Assembly (NCBI GenBank): GCA_000525675.1
Contig: CP002190.1
Location: forward strand, 868,001 to 932,000
Length of the DNA stretch: 64,000 nt
Direction: 5' to 3'
From: Bdellovibrio bacteriovorus W
GTDB lineage: Bacteria; Bdellovibrionota; Bdellovibrionia; Bdellovibrionales; Bdellovibrionaceae
The position numbers were made by a program, and so were the translations under genes. How positions within the stretch are numbered: position 1 is the first letter of the stretch; each line of letters starts with the position of its first letter. Below, piece by piece: positions 7,909 through 16,326 of the stretch. The notes under the pieces were generated by a model. That model did not search any database, was not told the DNA's origin, and was given only the letters and a program-made list of their open reading frames with translations.

Positions 7909-8289
7909 ATGATTACACCTATTGATAAATTTATAATAACTCAGGGTGGAGAATGTTCTTAAGAACTTGGGAACAACCTTCGTCTCTTGCGCCAATTATT
8001 TTACTGCATGATTCTTTAGGGTCCGTGGATCTATGGAGAAGCTTTCCTTTAATTCTTTCTGAAATCACGGGTCGTTCAGTGATCGCCTATGATCGCTTGG
8101 GATTTGGTCGATCATCGACAAGAGTGGGGCTTCCAAGTATGGCGTTTATCGCAGAGGAAGCAGAGAATACTTTCCGTCACTGAAAAAAGAACTCGGCATA
8201 TCTTGCAAAAAATGGCATTGCTTAAAAGGAAAAGGTCTTCACTTGGCGAATGAAGTCGCTTGAAGGTGAAAACTGGTAAAAGGAAAATA
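7909..8289 (+). pseudogene. Decayed alpha/beta-hydrolase gene
   Basis: Remains of an alpha/beta-hydrolase. A strong SD (CGGAGGCG) precedes ATG 7909, whose frame gives MITPIDKFIITQGGE and then stops. The natural continuation MFLRTWEQPSSLAPIILLHDSLGS is in another frame from 7953, so there is a frameshift near 7950. That frame carries IILLHD and YDRLGFGRSS, typical of the N-terminal third of the fold, and ends at 8183. Shifting frame again gives FPSLKKELGI, a plausible continuation. The catalytic Ser elbow, Asp and His regions are missing: about 125 codons remain of the usual 250-280. Point frameshifts plus an internal deletion explain this. A short functional ORF from 7953 cannot be excluded, since GGTGGAG precedes it. 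Confidence 0.65.
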
Positions 8290-8634
8290 ATGGTTGTTGC
8301 TTGGGTATTTCTTATTTTGGCTGTGGTTACTGAGGTGGCCGGTACTTTAACCATGAATGCTTCTGGACAGAGCGGGAACTTATGGATGTATGCACTCATG
8401 TGCATTTTTATTTCAGCTTCTTACACCTTCCTCTCCTTTGCTTTAAAAAAGATTGCAGTCGGAGTCGCTATTGCGATCTGGGAAGGCTTAGGCGTGACCT
8501 TGATCTCGTTGATTTCATTTTTTCTTCTTGATCAAAGTTTGTCTATGCAAAAGATCGCAGGGCTTGTACTGGCGGTGACGGGAATTATTCTTTTAAATTT
8601 TGGAGAGGTAAAGGAGGCGCAAGATGAGCAGTAA
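8290..8634 (+). CDS. mdtJ: SMR family efflux subunit, MdtJ-like
   Basis: A 114-aa four-helix small multidrug resistance protein. It resembles MdtJ, the subunit that works with MdtI in spermidine export: VVTEVAGTLTM with the essential membrane Glu (E15), ISASYTFLSFALKKIAVGVA, and AIWEGLGV. It acts in the inner membrane as a proton-coupled exporter, probably as a heterodimer with the next gene. The ATG at 8290 is chosen because AAAAGG lies 6-7 nt upstream. A TTG start 30 nt earlier lacks an SD and lies in the hydrolase remnant. It overlaps mdtI by 11 nt. Confidence 0.85.
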   Translation: MVVAWVFLILAVVTEVAGTLTMNASGQSGNLWMYALMCIFISASYTFLSFALKKIAVGVAIAIWEGLGVTLISLISFFLLDQSLSMQKIAGLVLAVTGIILLNFGEVKEAQDEQ

Positions 8635-8947
8635 TTTTGCATTTCTTCTTATAGCCTTATCCGCAGTTTTAGATATTTTTGCCAACTTGATGATGAAGAA
8701 GTCAGATGGATTTAAGCATAAGCTTTATGGTGTCGGAGGAATTGCACTCGTTTGTCTAGCTTTTGTCTTACTGTCCTTTGTTTCACAGGTGATGGACTTA
8801 GCCATCGCCTATGCACTCTGGGGTGCGTTGGCTATTTTCGGCACGGCGATGTCGGCAAGAGTTATATTTGGACAAAAAATAAATAAAATTGGATGGCTAG
8901 GGATCGCGATGATTTTAGCATCTGTGTACCTATTAAAGACGCCCTAG
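8624..8947 (+). CDS. mdtI: SMR family efflux subunit, MdtI-like
   Basis: A 107-aa four-helix SMR protein and partner of the upstream subunit. It matches MdtI in KKSDGFKHKLYG, AIAYALWGALAIFGT, IFGQKINKIGWLG and the short C-terminal tail. The conserved helix-1 Glu of SMR proteins (LEIxAN in MdtI) is Asp here (LDIFAN, D17). The acidic group is kept but the side chain is shorter. SD AAAGGAGG lies inside the mdtJ coding end. Substrate assignment to polyamines is inferred from the pair similarity only. Confidence 0.83.
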   Translation: MSSNFAFLLIALSAVLDIFANLMMKKSDGFKHKLYGVGGIALVCLAFVLLSFVSQVMDLAIAYALWGALAIFGTAMSARVIFGQKINKIGWLGIAMILASVYLLKTP

Positions 8948-8965
8948 AATAAAAGTTTCTAGGGC
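8941..8965. terminator. Inverted repeat at the end of mdtI
   Basis: A perfect 9-bp stem (GCCCTAGAA / TTCTAGGGC) with a 7-nt loop includes the mdtI stop codon. No T run follows on either strand, so it may act only as a 3'-end hairpin between convergent genes. Confidence 0.4.
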
Positions 8966-8980
8966 GAAGCCAAAGACAGA

Positions 8981-9148
8981 TTATTTACAGGATAGCTTTT
9001 GATAGGCGTAGGCAGCGTGTACGGGGCAGATTCCATTTCGACAGAGCTCTTTAAGAGTTACCTGCGGAATTTGCCGAAGCAAGTCGGAGAGCTTCTCGAC
9101 AAGGCGTTGATGGGAAGAATGGATGTCTGTGTTGCGAATCACTTTCAT
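8981..9148 (-). CDS. Small 55-aa protein, unknown
   Basis: A short reading frame with an unusually strong ribosome-binding site (AGGAGGGGG, 4-5 nt before ATG). The product is basic, about 55 aa, with a predicted N-terminal helix (RLVEKLSDLLRQI) and a C-terminal part with three Cys (ELCRNGICPVH and LSC). No signal peptide or TM segment is visible. A possible promoter on the same strand is TTGTCA (9188-9193), 16 nt, TATCCT (9166-9171), which would give a very short leader. It faces mdtI and shares its 3' hairpin. It could be a DNA-, metal- or protein-binding small protein, but function is unknown. Confidence 0.6.
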   Translation of the reverse strand: MKVIRNTDIHSSHQRLVEKLSDLLRQIPQVTLKELCRNGICPVHAAYAYQKLSCK

Positions 9149-9302
9149 AGAACCCCCTCCTAAATAGGATAGTTTTTCTTAAAAGAATGACAACGAATCT
9201 TGGTAAGTAGCGCATCATTGAAAGTGAATTGATGATGCAAGCGAAATGATATTGAGAGAGTCAATATTTTGGCTTCTTGGGGGAAACTGATAGCTTAAGA
9301 TC

Positions 9303-9980
9303 ATGAAAAAATTTGATCAGAATGAAGCAGATCTCTATGACCAAAGTATTGTTAAAAAAGTTCCTGGTTATTTAGATGTTCTCAGTGAAGTTGCGCAAAG
9401 AGCCTCCATAGAGATTCCGCAGCAGGGAAGAGTTTTAGTTTTAGGGGCTGGAACAGGAACCGAGATTTTTTTATTGGGCGAGTTGCGACCCGATATATCT
9501 TTTGTAGCAGTGGATATCTCCGAAGAAATGCTCAGTAAAATGATGATTAAGAATCAGGCCCGAACAATTCCTTTAAAGATAAAAACACACTGTGTATCTC
9601 TTCATGATTTTATTCCCGAAGAAAATTTTGACGGAGCTCTCTGTTTGCTCACACTTCATTTTATAGAACTTAATCAGAAGGCGGATGTTTTAAGAATGAT
9701 CCGTAATTGTTTACGAGAAGGTGGAACTCTATGGACCTACGATTTGATGAACTTTGAGGGCAATTCAAAGAATCTTGAAGAGGATCAATTTTTAAAGTGG
9801 TGCCGTTCTGAAAAGATAGCTGACCTAAAAAAAGAGCAATTGCTTAAAGGATTAGCGACAAAGTTTTCTCCGATAGCAGAAGAAGAGTTCGAATCCATAG
9901 CTCTTGAGATTTTAGGCTTTCGTTCCGTGACTCGATACGCTTCTCATCCTCGATTCAGAGGGTATGAGTTAAAGAGATAA
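9303..9980 (+). CDS. Class I SAM-dependent methyltransferase
   Basis: A 225-aa methyltransferase of the Methyltransf_11/25 type. Motif I is VLVLGAGTGTE (about 44-54), the acidic residue after beta-2 is VAVDISEEML (about 71-80), motif IV is FDGALCLLTLHFIE, and post-motif LREGGTLWTYDLM is present. The substrate is unknown; small molecules are typical for this subgroup. There is no SD. It stands alone, with about 320 bp upstream that also hold the divergent 55-aa gene. Confidence 0.8.
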   Translation: MKKFDQNEADLYDQSIVKKVPGYLDVLSEVAQRASIEIPQQGRVLVLGAGTGTEIFLLGELRPDISFVAVDISEEMLSKMMIKNQARTIPLKIKTHCVSLHDFIPEENFDGALCLLTLHFIELNQKADVLRMIRNCLREGGTLWTYDLMNFEGNSKNLEEDQFLKWCRSEKIADLKKEQLLKGLATKFSPIAEEEFESIALEILGFRSVTRYASHPRFRGYELKR

Positions 9981-10175
9981 GTAAATTCTGAGGATAGTTT
10001 ATTTTATGTAATCAAACTATGGCTGAAATTTTCAATCACATCTTGCGGCTCTTTTGTTCTAGATCTAAACTATTCAGTGGAAGCCACTTGTCTATGGCAA
10101 AGTTTTTCTTTGCTCGCCCTTGCGACTTCTGAATTTTGAGAAGGGTTCTCTAGAACTCTAGCTTGGAGGTCGACA

Positions 10176-11111
10176 ATGATAGCCCGAATGCTTATTCCCG
10201 TTCTTGCAGTTTTAGCTTTGACCCCTTGGGTGTCTTCGGCTCAGGCACTCATTGCGGGGGTGATCGTTGCAGTAGCTTTTGGTAATCCCTATTTAGAGCA
10301 GACTCGAAAAATCACCTCCACACTTTTGGGACTGTCGGTCGCTGGTATGGGGGCGGGGATGGACTTAGCTGTCGTGGGTAAAGTCGGATTTCAAGGTGTC
10401 GGTTATACAATCGCGGGAATCAGTATTACTTTAGTTTTAGGGACTTTATTGGGAAAGCTTTTTAAAGTTCAAAAAGACACCTCTATTCTGGTTACGGTGG
10501 GGACGGCCATTTGTGGCGGAAGTGCGATTGCGGCTGTGGCCCCCGTGATTCGAGCTAAGAACGAAGAGGTCTCAGTAGCTCTTGGAACAGTATTCCTTTT
10601 AAATGCGCTGGCTCTTTTTATTTTTCCCCCGTTAGGGCATTTCTTCGGTTTAACGCAAAATCAATTTGGATTATGGAGTGCCTTGGCGATTCATGACACA
10701 AGTTCCGTCGTCGGAGCCAGTATGCAGTACGGTGCGGAGGCTCTTCAAGTTGGAACAACTGTGAAGCTAGCGCGCGCCCTGTGGATCATTCCAGTGGCGT
10801 TCCTCATTGGAACTCTTTATAAGAAAAACTCAGAGGGGCCTGCGGTTAAGGCGAAGCGTCCTTGGTTTATTTTATGGTTTATTCTGGCAGCGGCTTTGGT
10901 GACTTTCGTACCGTCTTTGCAGCCAGCAGGCCATATCGTGAGTGATGTTGCGAAACGTTTTTTAGTACTGACTTTGTTTCTAATTGGCTTGAGTTTATCT
11001 AAAGAGACCTTGAAAAAAGTAGGAGTGAAGCCATTTTTACAAGGGGCAGGTCTATGGATCATTGTCTCTAGTGCAACACTGGCGGCATTGCACTGGGGTT
11101 GGATTCAATAG
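10176..11111 (+). CDS. YeiH/UPF0324-type putative sulfate exporter
   Basis: A 311-aa integral membrane protein with about nine to ten hydrophobic segments. It matches the YeiH (UPF0324) family, annotated as putative sulfate exporters: GLSVAGMGAGMDL, TVGTAICGGSAIAAVAPVIRAKNEEVSVALGT and LAIHDTSSVVGASMQYG. Transport direction and substrate are unproven for most of the family. SD TTGGAGG lies 6 nt upstream. No transcriptional regulator is adjacent, unlike the LysR partner often seen elsewhere. Confidence 0.85.
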   Translation: MIARMLIPVLAVLALTPWVSSAQALIAGVIVAVAFGNPYLEQTRKITSTLLGLSVAGMGAGMDLAVVGKVGFQGVGYTIAGISITLVLGTLLGKLFKVQKDTSILVTVGTAICGGSAIAAVAPVIRAKNEEVSVALGTVFLLNALALFIFPPLGHFFGLTQNQFGLWSALAIHDTSSVVGASMQYGAEALQVGTTVKLARALWIIPVAFLIGTLYKKNSEGPAVKAKRPWFILWFILAAALVTFVPSLQPAGHIVSDVAKRFLVLTLFLIGLSLSKETLKKVGVKPFLQGAGLWIIVSSATLAALHWGWIQ

Positions 11112-11121
11112 CTTAGATTGA

Positions 11122-11141
11122 AGCGCGCTTTAAGGCGCGCT
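11122..11141. terminator. Hairpin between convergent genes
   Basis: A perfect 7-bp GC stem (AGCGCGC/GCGCGCT) with a 6-nt loop overlaps the stop codon of the minus-strand gene. No T run is present, so function as a terminator is uncertain. Confidence 0.35.
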
Positions 11142-11486
11142 AGAATACTTATCGAAATTCTTTTTATTTTCAAAATAGACAACACTGCCGTCGGCTTTTG
11201 CGCCAATCACGGCCGATGCTTTATCGATACTTTTCTTACTGATCGGATCTATCGCCATGCGTGAAGAGGCTTGGGTCGCCAGTGTGGTTTTGCACATTTC
11301 ACAACAGCCGTAATAGGTTTTTCCGGCAAAGTTGACAGGTATTTGGGGGCGATTGAAGTGAATATCGTTCACCATGCAGACTTCCACATTTGGCACCGGA
11401 GTCAGTTTCTGGGTTTGGCTTTGCGCCAAAGGCAGAAAAGAAATGAAAAGCGTAAGGATCACTGAAAGAAATTTTAGACTGCGCAT
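11130..11486 (-). CDS. Secreted TRASH-like metal-binding protein
   Basis: A 118-aa protein with a signal peptide (cleavage near LAQSQ). The mature part contains VCMVND, then GKTYYGCCEMC, and later RMAIDPISKKSIDKASAVIGA and GSVVYFENKKNFDKY. This Cys arrangement resembles TRASH-type heavy-metal binding modules, sometimes annotated YHS-like, with Cys and possibly the first Met as ligands. A periplasmic metal-handling role is inferred. It converges with the YeiH-type gene. The rightward gene at 11730 is divergent from it. Confidence 0.65.
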   Translation of the reverse strand: MRSLKFLSVILTLFISFLPLAQSQTQKLTPVPNVEVCMVNDIHFNRPQIPVNFAGKTYYGCCEMCKTTLATQASSRMAIDPISKKSIDKASAVIGAKADGSVVYFENKKNFDKYSSAP

Positions 11487-11729
11487 GGCCGCTCCTTTTA
11501 GCTGTTATAGGGGATTGGCAGATCTTTTGTGACATCTTTGTGGAGTTTTTTATTTAAATCGGAGGAAGGCTCACTAAGAATACCCTTGCTGAGGGATAAA
11601 AATTACAGGATTTGGGAGCTCGAATTGTTAGGATTTATTCAATCTTTTAAAAGCAAGGGGCCATCTATTGCAAATGACGGGCGTTATGACTATAAAGCCA
11701 ACCTAAATCACTTCTACCAAAGAGGACCC

Positions 11730-12041
11730 ATGAAGAAATTAATTTTGGCGTTTGTATTGTTGTGTGCGGCACCTGCGTTTGCTGGAAAAATGAAAGAAAT
11801 CTACATCATGACTCAAGAAAGCGTGATGGATCATCTTGGCTTTGATGAATCAGTTATCCAGATCGAAGGAATGGGTTTTGTAAAAGTAGAAGGTGCTGAT
11901 CTTGCAGTAGAAACAATCGCTAGAAGCTTCTATAGCAGACAAGCTCCAGCGCCATATTTCAAATGCATCACTACTTATAGAAAAAATGCGAACGACAGAT
12001 TCTCTGTTGTAAACACGAAGTGTGAAGAAATTTATAAGTAA
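11730..12041 (+). CDS. Small secreted protein, unknown
   Basis: A 103-aa protein with a textbook signal peptide (MKKLILAFVLLCAAPAFA). Mature residues include FKCITTYRKNANDRFSVVNTKCEEIYK with two Cys that may pair. The reading frame is open 200 nt further upstream, but that extension lacks an SD and would hide the signal peptide. AGAGGACC before ATG 11730 supports this start. No family is recognised. A strong terminator follows. Confidence 0.75.
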   Translation: MKKLILAFVLLCAAPAFAGKMKEIYIMTQESVMDHLGFDESVIQIEGMGFVKVEGADLAVETIARSFYSRQAPAPYFKCITTYRKNANDRFSVVNTKCEEIYK

Positions 12042-12063
12042 TTTTAATTTATAAATTGAAATG

Positions 12064-12095
12064 AAAAAGGAGATGTTCACCATCTCCTTTTTTTT
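12064..12095 (+). terminator. Rho-independent terminator
   Basis: Stem AAAGGAGATG / CATCTCCTTT with a 5-nt loop followed by eight T. It ends the transcript of the 103-aa secreted protein and lies just beyond the convergent gene. Confidence 0.85.
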
Positions 12096-12100
12096 ATCTG

Positions 12101-12685
12101 CTATTTGCAGGCAGTCATATCAGAGAATCTCAAGATCTCTGGATAGTACAGAAGTCCGACACGAGCTTCTACACTTCTATTATCAAATACCTTTTTAATT
12201 CTAAGTTTTGTACCGGCGCGAATTGGGCCACGCTGAGCATTGATTCTGTTTTTTGCGCACAGGGTATCGCCCTCATGGATTCCCTCAAATGAAGAGATGC
12301 GCGCTCCAAGAAGACCTGCACCGATTCTAACGTCCTTCATGTTGAAAGCTCTGCCAACGGCCTTCGTCGAAAGGAAGACCATCTGATTAGGGAAGATATG
12401 AGTGATCTTAGAGCCTTCCATAAAACGTTCTTTTTCGTTGTAGTACGTTACTTCCGTTCCCTGTTTTAAGCGGCCGAGAGATTCGATAGATGGGATGAGT
12501 TGATTTTCTTGCCTTTGAAGAGGTTTGAAGCCCTCTTCGTTGGTGGTAATGTATATGATTCCTTTATGCACGCCAGAGACACGATAGGCCCAGTTCGTAA
12601 CGAGGTCATAGACTATTTGTCCTTTTTCAATGGCCATTGCCTGGGAAGCCATAAAAAGACTCATAACGACTAAAAGTTTTTTCAT
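12101..12685 (-). CDS. Secreted protein, unknown
   Basis: A 194-aa protein with a signal peptide (MKKLLVVMSLFMASQAMA). The mature part looks beta-rich, with repeated small-domain style segments (KGQIVYDLVTNWAYRVSGVHKG and REGTEV-like stretches), and two Cys (LCAKNR and the terminal TACK) that could form a disulfide. No family is recognised. It is 18 nt downstream of the M23 peptidase gene on the same strand, so probably co-transcribed with it. An envelope role alongside the peptidase is only an inference. Confidence 0.7.
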   Translation of the reverse strand: MKKLLVVMSLFMASQAMAIEKGQIVYDLVTNWAYRVSGVHKGIIYITTNEEGFKPLQRQENQLIPSIESLGRLKQGTEVTYYNEKERFMEGSKITHIFPNQMVFLSTKAVGRAFNMKDVRIGAGLLGARISSFEGIHEGDTLCAKNRINAQRGPIRAGTKLRIKKVFDNRSVEARVGLLYYPEILRFSDMTACK

Positions 12686-12703
12686 TTTAAATGCTCCATT
12701 AGA

Positions 12704-13786
12704 CTAAGCCCTCAGGCTGAAAAAATTAATAATTTGTGTCACGGTTTCGAGGACTGCTGTTAAAAAGGTGCGTGGGTCCACAGCTTTATAGCCACCTTTG
12801 TTTGCTACGTGGGTTTCAAAGTGCAGATGTGGGCCGGTCCCAACGCCACTGTTTCCGCTGAGGGCGATGAGATCGCCTGCTTTCACACTAGCACCTTGTT
12901 TAATCTTAAACTGCGATAAGTGAGCGTATAGTGTTTCCATGCGACTTTCTGGATGGGAAACAATCACGTAATGACCATAGCCGACAATTTTTTTAGATCT
13001 TGCGTTGCGCTCGGTTCTTACAGCTAAAACTTTTCCAGGCAGTGCCGTTGATACTTCAGTTCCGATGCTGGCGCGGAAGTCGATGCCTTTATGTAGAATA
13101 CGGCGTTTGTGTACTGGATGGTATCTTGAGCCATACTCACTGGTCACTGTAAGGCACGATTGAGTACAACCTTTTAAAGGACTGGAGAGCGGAGCTGAGA
13201 AGCCAGTTTTAGCAACGACACCTGATGACTCTAGACGAATTCGCTCCATGGCAACAGAAGATGCAACTTGCGTGATGTAAGCCGAGTTTTTAGATTCCGC
13301 GTATCTTTGGAAGGCATCCTGAATCTCTTCACCGTTGCTTTCCAGGGAAGTGGCTTCGCGAAGGGTATCAAGTTCCATACAGAAGTCTGTTCTGTCGAGA
13401 AGTGTATTGTCGCGCACTTCTTCGGAGGTGGCATCGACGACGCGAAAGCCGCAAAGAAAGCCATCATTGGATTGACGAGGGCGATCATCCCCTTTGCGCA
13501 TAAAGGGATAATTTGTTTTCGAAGGATCTCGTTCTTGATTTTCAAGAACTTGAGCTAAGCGATTTGTATCAACGGCAATTATAGACTCACCCGGTAATAC
13601 GATATGCGGGTAAAGTGCACGCTCGTTGTTCTTTAAGATAGTCGGCAGATAAATGGGTGTGTTGTCGGGCACGCTGAGATACACCGTAGAGTTATTCGCA
13701 ATAAAATTTTCAGGCGAATTGTCCCCTAAAGATGGCATAGACCATAAAGCTAGTCCTATTAAAGTTAAAAGATTTGAAGTTTTCAT
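12704..13786 (-). CDS. Exported M23 family metallopeptidase
   Basis: A 360-aa protein with a signal peptide (cleavage near PSLG). The C-terminal half (about 210-345) is an M23/LytM zinc endopeptidase domain. It contains the first zinc motif H232-KGI-D236, the YAH site (H289) and GPHLHFE (H320, H322). All expected catalytic ligands are present, so it is probably active on peptidoglycan cross-links in the periplasm or in prey walls. The N-terminal region (about 22-200) has Cys but no known domain. SD AGGAGG precedes the ATG. A second secreted protein follows in the same operon. Confidence 0.87.
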   Translation of the reverse strand: MKTSNLLTLIGLALWSMPSLGDNSPENFIANNSTVYLSVPDNTPIYLPTILKNNERALYPHIVLPGESIIAVDTNRLAQVLENQERDPSKTNYPFMRKGDDRPRQSNDGFLCGFRVVDATSEEVRDNTLLDRTDFCMELDTLREATSLESNGEEIQDAFQRYAESKNSAYITQVASSVAMERIRLESSGVVAKTGFSAPLSSPLKGCTQSCLTVTSEYGSRYHPVHKRRILHKGIDFRASIGTEVSTALPGKVLAVRTERNARSKKIVGYGHYVIVSHPESRMETLYAHLSQFKIKQGASVKAGDLIALSGNSGVGTGPHLHFETHVANKGGYKAVDPRTFLTAVLETVTQIINFFSLRA

Positions 13787-13914
13787 ATGCCTCCTTTCAC
13801 ACCGAGACTTTTTCTGGTTGCGAAAGGAAGGCCAATGCGATTTTCAGTCACATGGCCGCAGGATCGTTTTGAGACAGTGTAAGTGTCTAGGTCTTAGACT
13901 CCGAACAATAATTG

Positions 13915-14796
13915 TCAGTCGTGGGGGAGAGGGATGATATCTGTTTCACCAGGGACTTGCGGAAAGAGACCTGAGCGCCAAGCTTCTTTAGCTTGTTCAA
14001 TTTTGTCTTTTGATGAAGAAACAAAATTCCAATATATATGTCGCGGCTCTTTAAAGGGCTCGCCACCGAGTACAATTAAGCGACTCTTTTTGGTAGCGGT
14101 GACTTCAAGTTGGGAGCCTTGCTCTAGTACAATAAAGTCATCAACACGGAGAGCTTTATCATCCATTAGAACTTCTCCACCAAGAAGGAAGACCGCAAGC
14201 TCTTGGTGTTCAGGGTTGAAGCTAAAGCTTGCTCCCTCGGGGATTTCAACATCCATAAAAAATAATGGCGAATAAGTTTTCACAGGTGAAGATTTTCCAA
14301 AGGCCGAACCTGCGATGAGGCGAACTTCAGATTCATTCACTTGAATAGTAGGAATTGTGTTCTTTGAATGGTGAGTAAAGTTCGGTTCACAATCTTCATG
14401 CTCCAAAGGAAGTGCCACCCAAAATTGAAGCAGTTGTAGGAAGTGGTTTTTATGATCTGCTTCAGGGGGCATGCGTTCAGAATGTGAGATTCCTTTGCCT
14501 GCTGTCATCCAATTGACGTCCCCCGGAAGAAGCAATTGTTTGCTGCCTAAACTGTCGTGGTGAAGGATAGAGCCTTCTAAAAGATAACTCAGAGTTGACA
14601 GGCCGATATGGGGGTGAGGCGCCACATTCAGACCTTCGCCCGCGTGAAACTCAGCCTTTGGAAGGTAATCAAAGAAAATAAAAGGTCCGACCATTCTCTT
14701 TTTTGCATAGGGCATAAGTCGCATCACCGAGGCGCCGCTCAGTTGTGCTGTGCGGGGAGGGATTTCCATAAGGATGCTGTTGTATAAAGTCTGCAT
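13915..14796 (-). CDS. Pirin family bicupin protein
   Basis: A 293-aa pirin, a double cupin. The N-terminal cupin carries the metal-binding APHPHIGLSTLSYLLEG and GDVNWMTAGKGISHSE segments, with the His and Glu ligands intact. The C-terminal cupin (about 175-250) lacks an obvious metal site, as usual. Some bacterial pirins act as quercetinase-like oxygenases or redox sensors, but the substrate here is unknown. SD GAGGAGC precedes the start. It is monocistronic, and the AMP nucleosidase gene starts divergently 76 nt away. Confidence 0.88.
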   Translation of the reverse strand: MQTLYNSILMEIPPRTAQLSGASVMRLMPYAKKRMVGPFIFFDYLPKAEFHAGEGLNVAPHPHIGLSTLSYLLEGSILHHDSLGSKQLLLPGDVNWMTAGKGISHSERMPPEADHKNHFLQLLQFWVALPLEHEDCEPNFTHHSKNTIPTIQVNESEVRLIAGSAFGKSSPVKTYSPLFFMDVEIPEGASFSFNPEHQELAVFLLGGEVLMDDKALRVDDFIVLEQGSQLEVTATKKSRLIVLGGEPFKEPRHIYWNFVSSSKDKIEQAKEAWRSGLFPQVPGETDIIPLPHD

Positions 14797-14872
14797 GAGA
14801 GCTCCTCTTTTATTTTGTCTGAACTTATGGTAATGTAGATCAGTTTTAAATACTATTATTGACAGAGGTTGA

Positions 14873-15646
14873 ATGAAAACAAAAAAAGATATCGTAGAGA
14901 ATTGGTTGCCACGTTACACAGGAGTTCCTCTTAATGAATTTGGCGAATACATTCTTCTTACAAATTTCGGTAACTACGTAAAAATGTTTGCTGAGCGCTT
15001 CAACGTTCCTGTGAATGGTCTTGATAAACCCATGCAATCAGCGACTGCTGAAAATATTACGATTCTAAACTTTGGAATGGGCAGTGCTCTTGCTGCAACT
15101 TGTATGGATCTACTAACAGCTATTCAGCCTAAAGCCGTTTTGTTTTTAGGTAAGTGTGGTGGAATCAAAAAGAAGAACCAACTAGGCGACTTCATTCTTC
15201 CAATCGCTGCGATCCGTGGTGAAGGCACAAGCAATGAGTACATTCCTCAAGAAGTACCGGCTCTTCCTTCTTTCAGTTTGCAAAAAGCTGTTTCAGAGAC
15301 GATCGCTAAGCATCAGTGTGACTACTGGACAGGAACGGTATTCACAACAAACCGTCGCGTCTGGGAACACGATGAGAACTTTAAAGATTATCTCCACCGC
15401 ACTCGCGCCATGGCCGTTGACATGGAAACAGCAACTATCTTCGTGACTGGATTTGTGAACGAGATTCCTCGTGGTGCTCTTTTATTGGTATCAGATAATC
15501 CAATGGTTCCAGAAGGCGTGAAAACAGAAGAGAGCGATAAGAAAGTGACTACTAACTTTGTTGAAAAGCATATCGCAATTGGTATCGATGCACTTCGCGA
15601 GTTGAGAGACTCTGGTTCGTCAGTGAAGCACATGCGCTTTGACTGA
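14873..15646 (+). CDS. amn: AMP nucleosidase, short form
   Basis: A 257-aa enzyme hydrolysing AMP to adenine and ribose-5-phosphate in the cytoplasm. It is nearly a whole-length match to the short AMP nucleosidases known from Bacteroidetes: KDIVENWLPRYTG, LNFGMGSALAAT, FLGKCGGIKKKNQLGDFILP, GEGTSNEY, MAVDMETATIF and SDNPMVPEGVKTEESD. The last two hold the nucleoside-phosphorylase-fold Glu and Asp. The E. coli enzyme is about twice as long. In a predator it could channel prey adenine nucleotides (inference). SD AGAGG is present. It is monocistronic. Confidence 0.9.
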   Translation: MKTKKDIVENWLPRYTGVPLNEFGEYILLTNFGNYVKMFAERFNVPVNGLDKPMQSATAENITILNFGMGSALAATCMDLLTAIQPKAVLFLGKCGGIKKKNQLGDFILPIAAIRGEGTSNEYIPQEVPALPSFSLQKAVSETIAKHQCDYWTGTVFTTNRRVWEHDENFKDYLHRTRAMAVDMETATIFVTGFVNEIPRGALLLVSDNPMVPEGVKTEESDKKVTTNFVEKHIAIGIDALRELRDSGSSVKHMRFD

Positions 15647-15722
15647 TAAATAATAGTATTCGGAAGAAACCTTTCCCAAAGTCATGCAGGTCTATTAGCG
15701 TTTTCTTTTTAAGGAGACCTGC

Positions 15723-16253
15723 ATGAAATTTTCAAAACAAATTCTCGTCGCTTTATTTTCTTCATGTATTTCGTTAGCAGCCCTCTCTCAAGAATCGAGC
15801 GGTCCGCTGCCACTTCCTTTGCCAGATCCTCCACGCGCACCGGAGCCGCGCCCACGGCCAAGACCTCCCGCTCCGACTCCGCCACCTCCAGAGGAGAGAG
15901 TTCCCGCAGAGCCAGAGTATATCGCTTACAGTTTTGGTGTGACGGACTTAGGAGCTTATGGAAGTAAGGCCTATCAATTTATGCTCCATCCATCCATTGG
16001 GCAATTAGTAGAAATCAAACTTCTGGGCACAGAGGACAATGTGGACATTAAAGAAGTGCGAATCTATTCGTCGAATGTTTATCTTGTGAGAAATGTTTCG
16101 AGTCTTGCAGGTAATCTTCGTTACGGAGAAATAAAAACTGCGAAGTTAGAAGGCGCGATGATTTCACGAATAGAGATTGTTGCTTCAGCATCTAGCTTTT
16201 GGAAGCGTCCAGGAAGTTTTCGCTTGGATATCACCACTATGAAAAATAGATAG
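15723..16253 (+). CDS. Secreted protein with proline/arginine-rich linker
   Basis: A 176-aa protein with a signal peptide (cleavage after SLAALS). A low-complexity stretch (about 27-62) rich in Pro, Arg and Glu (PRPRPPAPTPPPP) follows, then a compact domain of about 115 aa (YIAYSFGVTDLGAYGSKAYQF to LDITT) that looks all-beta. The linker could span the periplasm or peptidoglycan. No family is recognised. SD AAGGAG lies 5-6 nt upstream. Confidence 0.72.
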   Translation: MKFSKQILVALFSSCISLAALSQESSGPLPLPLPDPPRAPEPRPRPRPPAPTPPPPEERVPAEPEYIAYSFGVTDLGAYGSKAYQFMLHPSIGQLVEIKLLGTEDNVDIKEVRIYSSNVYLVRNVSSLAGNLRYGEIKTAKLEGAMISRIEIVASASSFWKRPGSFRLDITTMKNR

Positions 16254-16326
16254 GAAAGTGCATGGTGCTTTGACAGCAGTGAAGGAACTCCCTCTGAAAT
16301 TTACTTTTTTTCATGCAATTAACATA

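Noticed and set aside
8260-8289. A longer MdtJ starting at TTG 8260
   Set aside because: The ten extra residues are basic and not family-like, and come from the hydrolase remnant. The ATG at 8290 has the SD.
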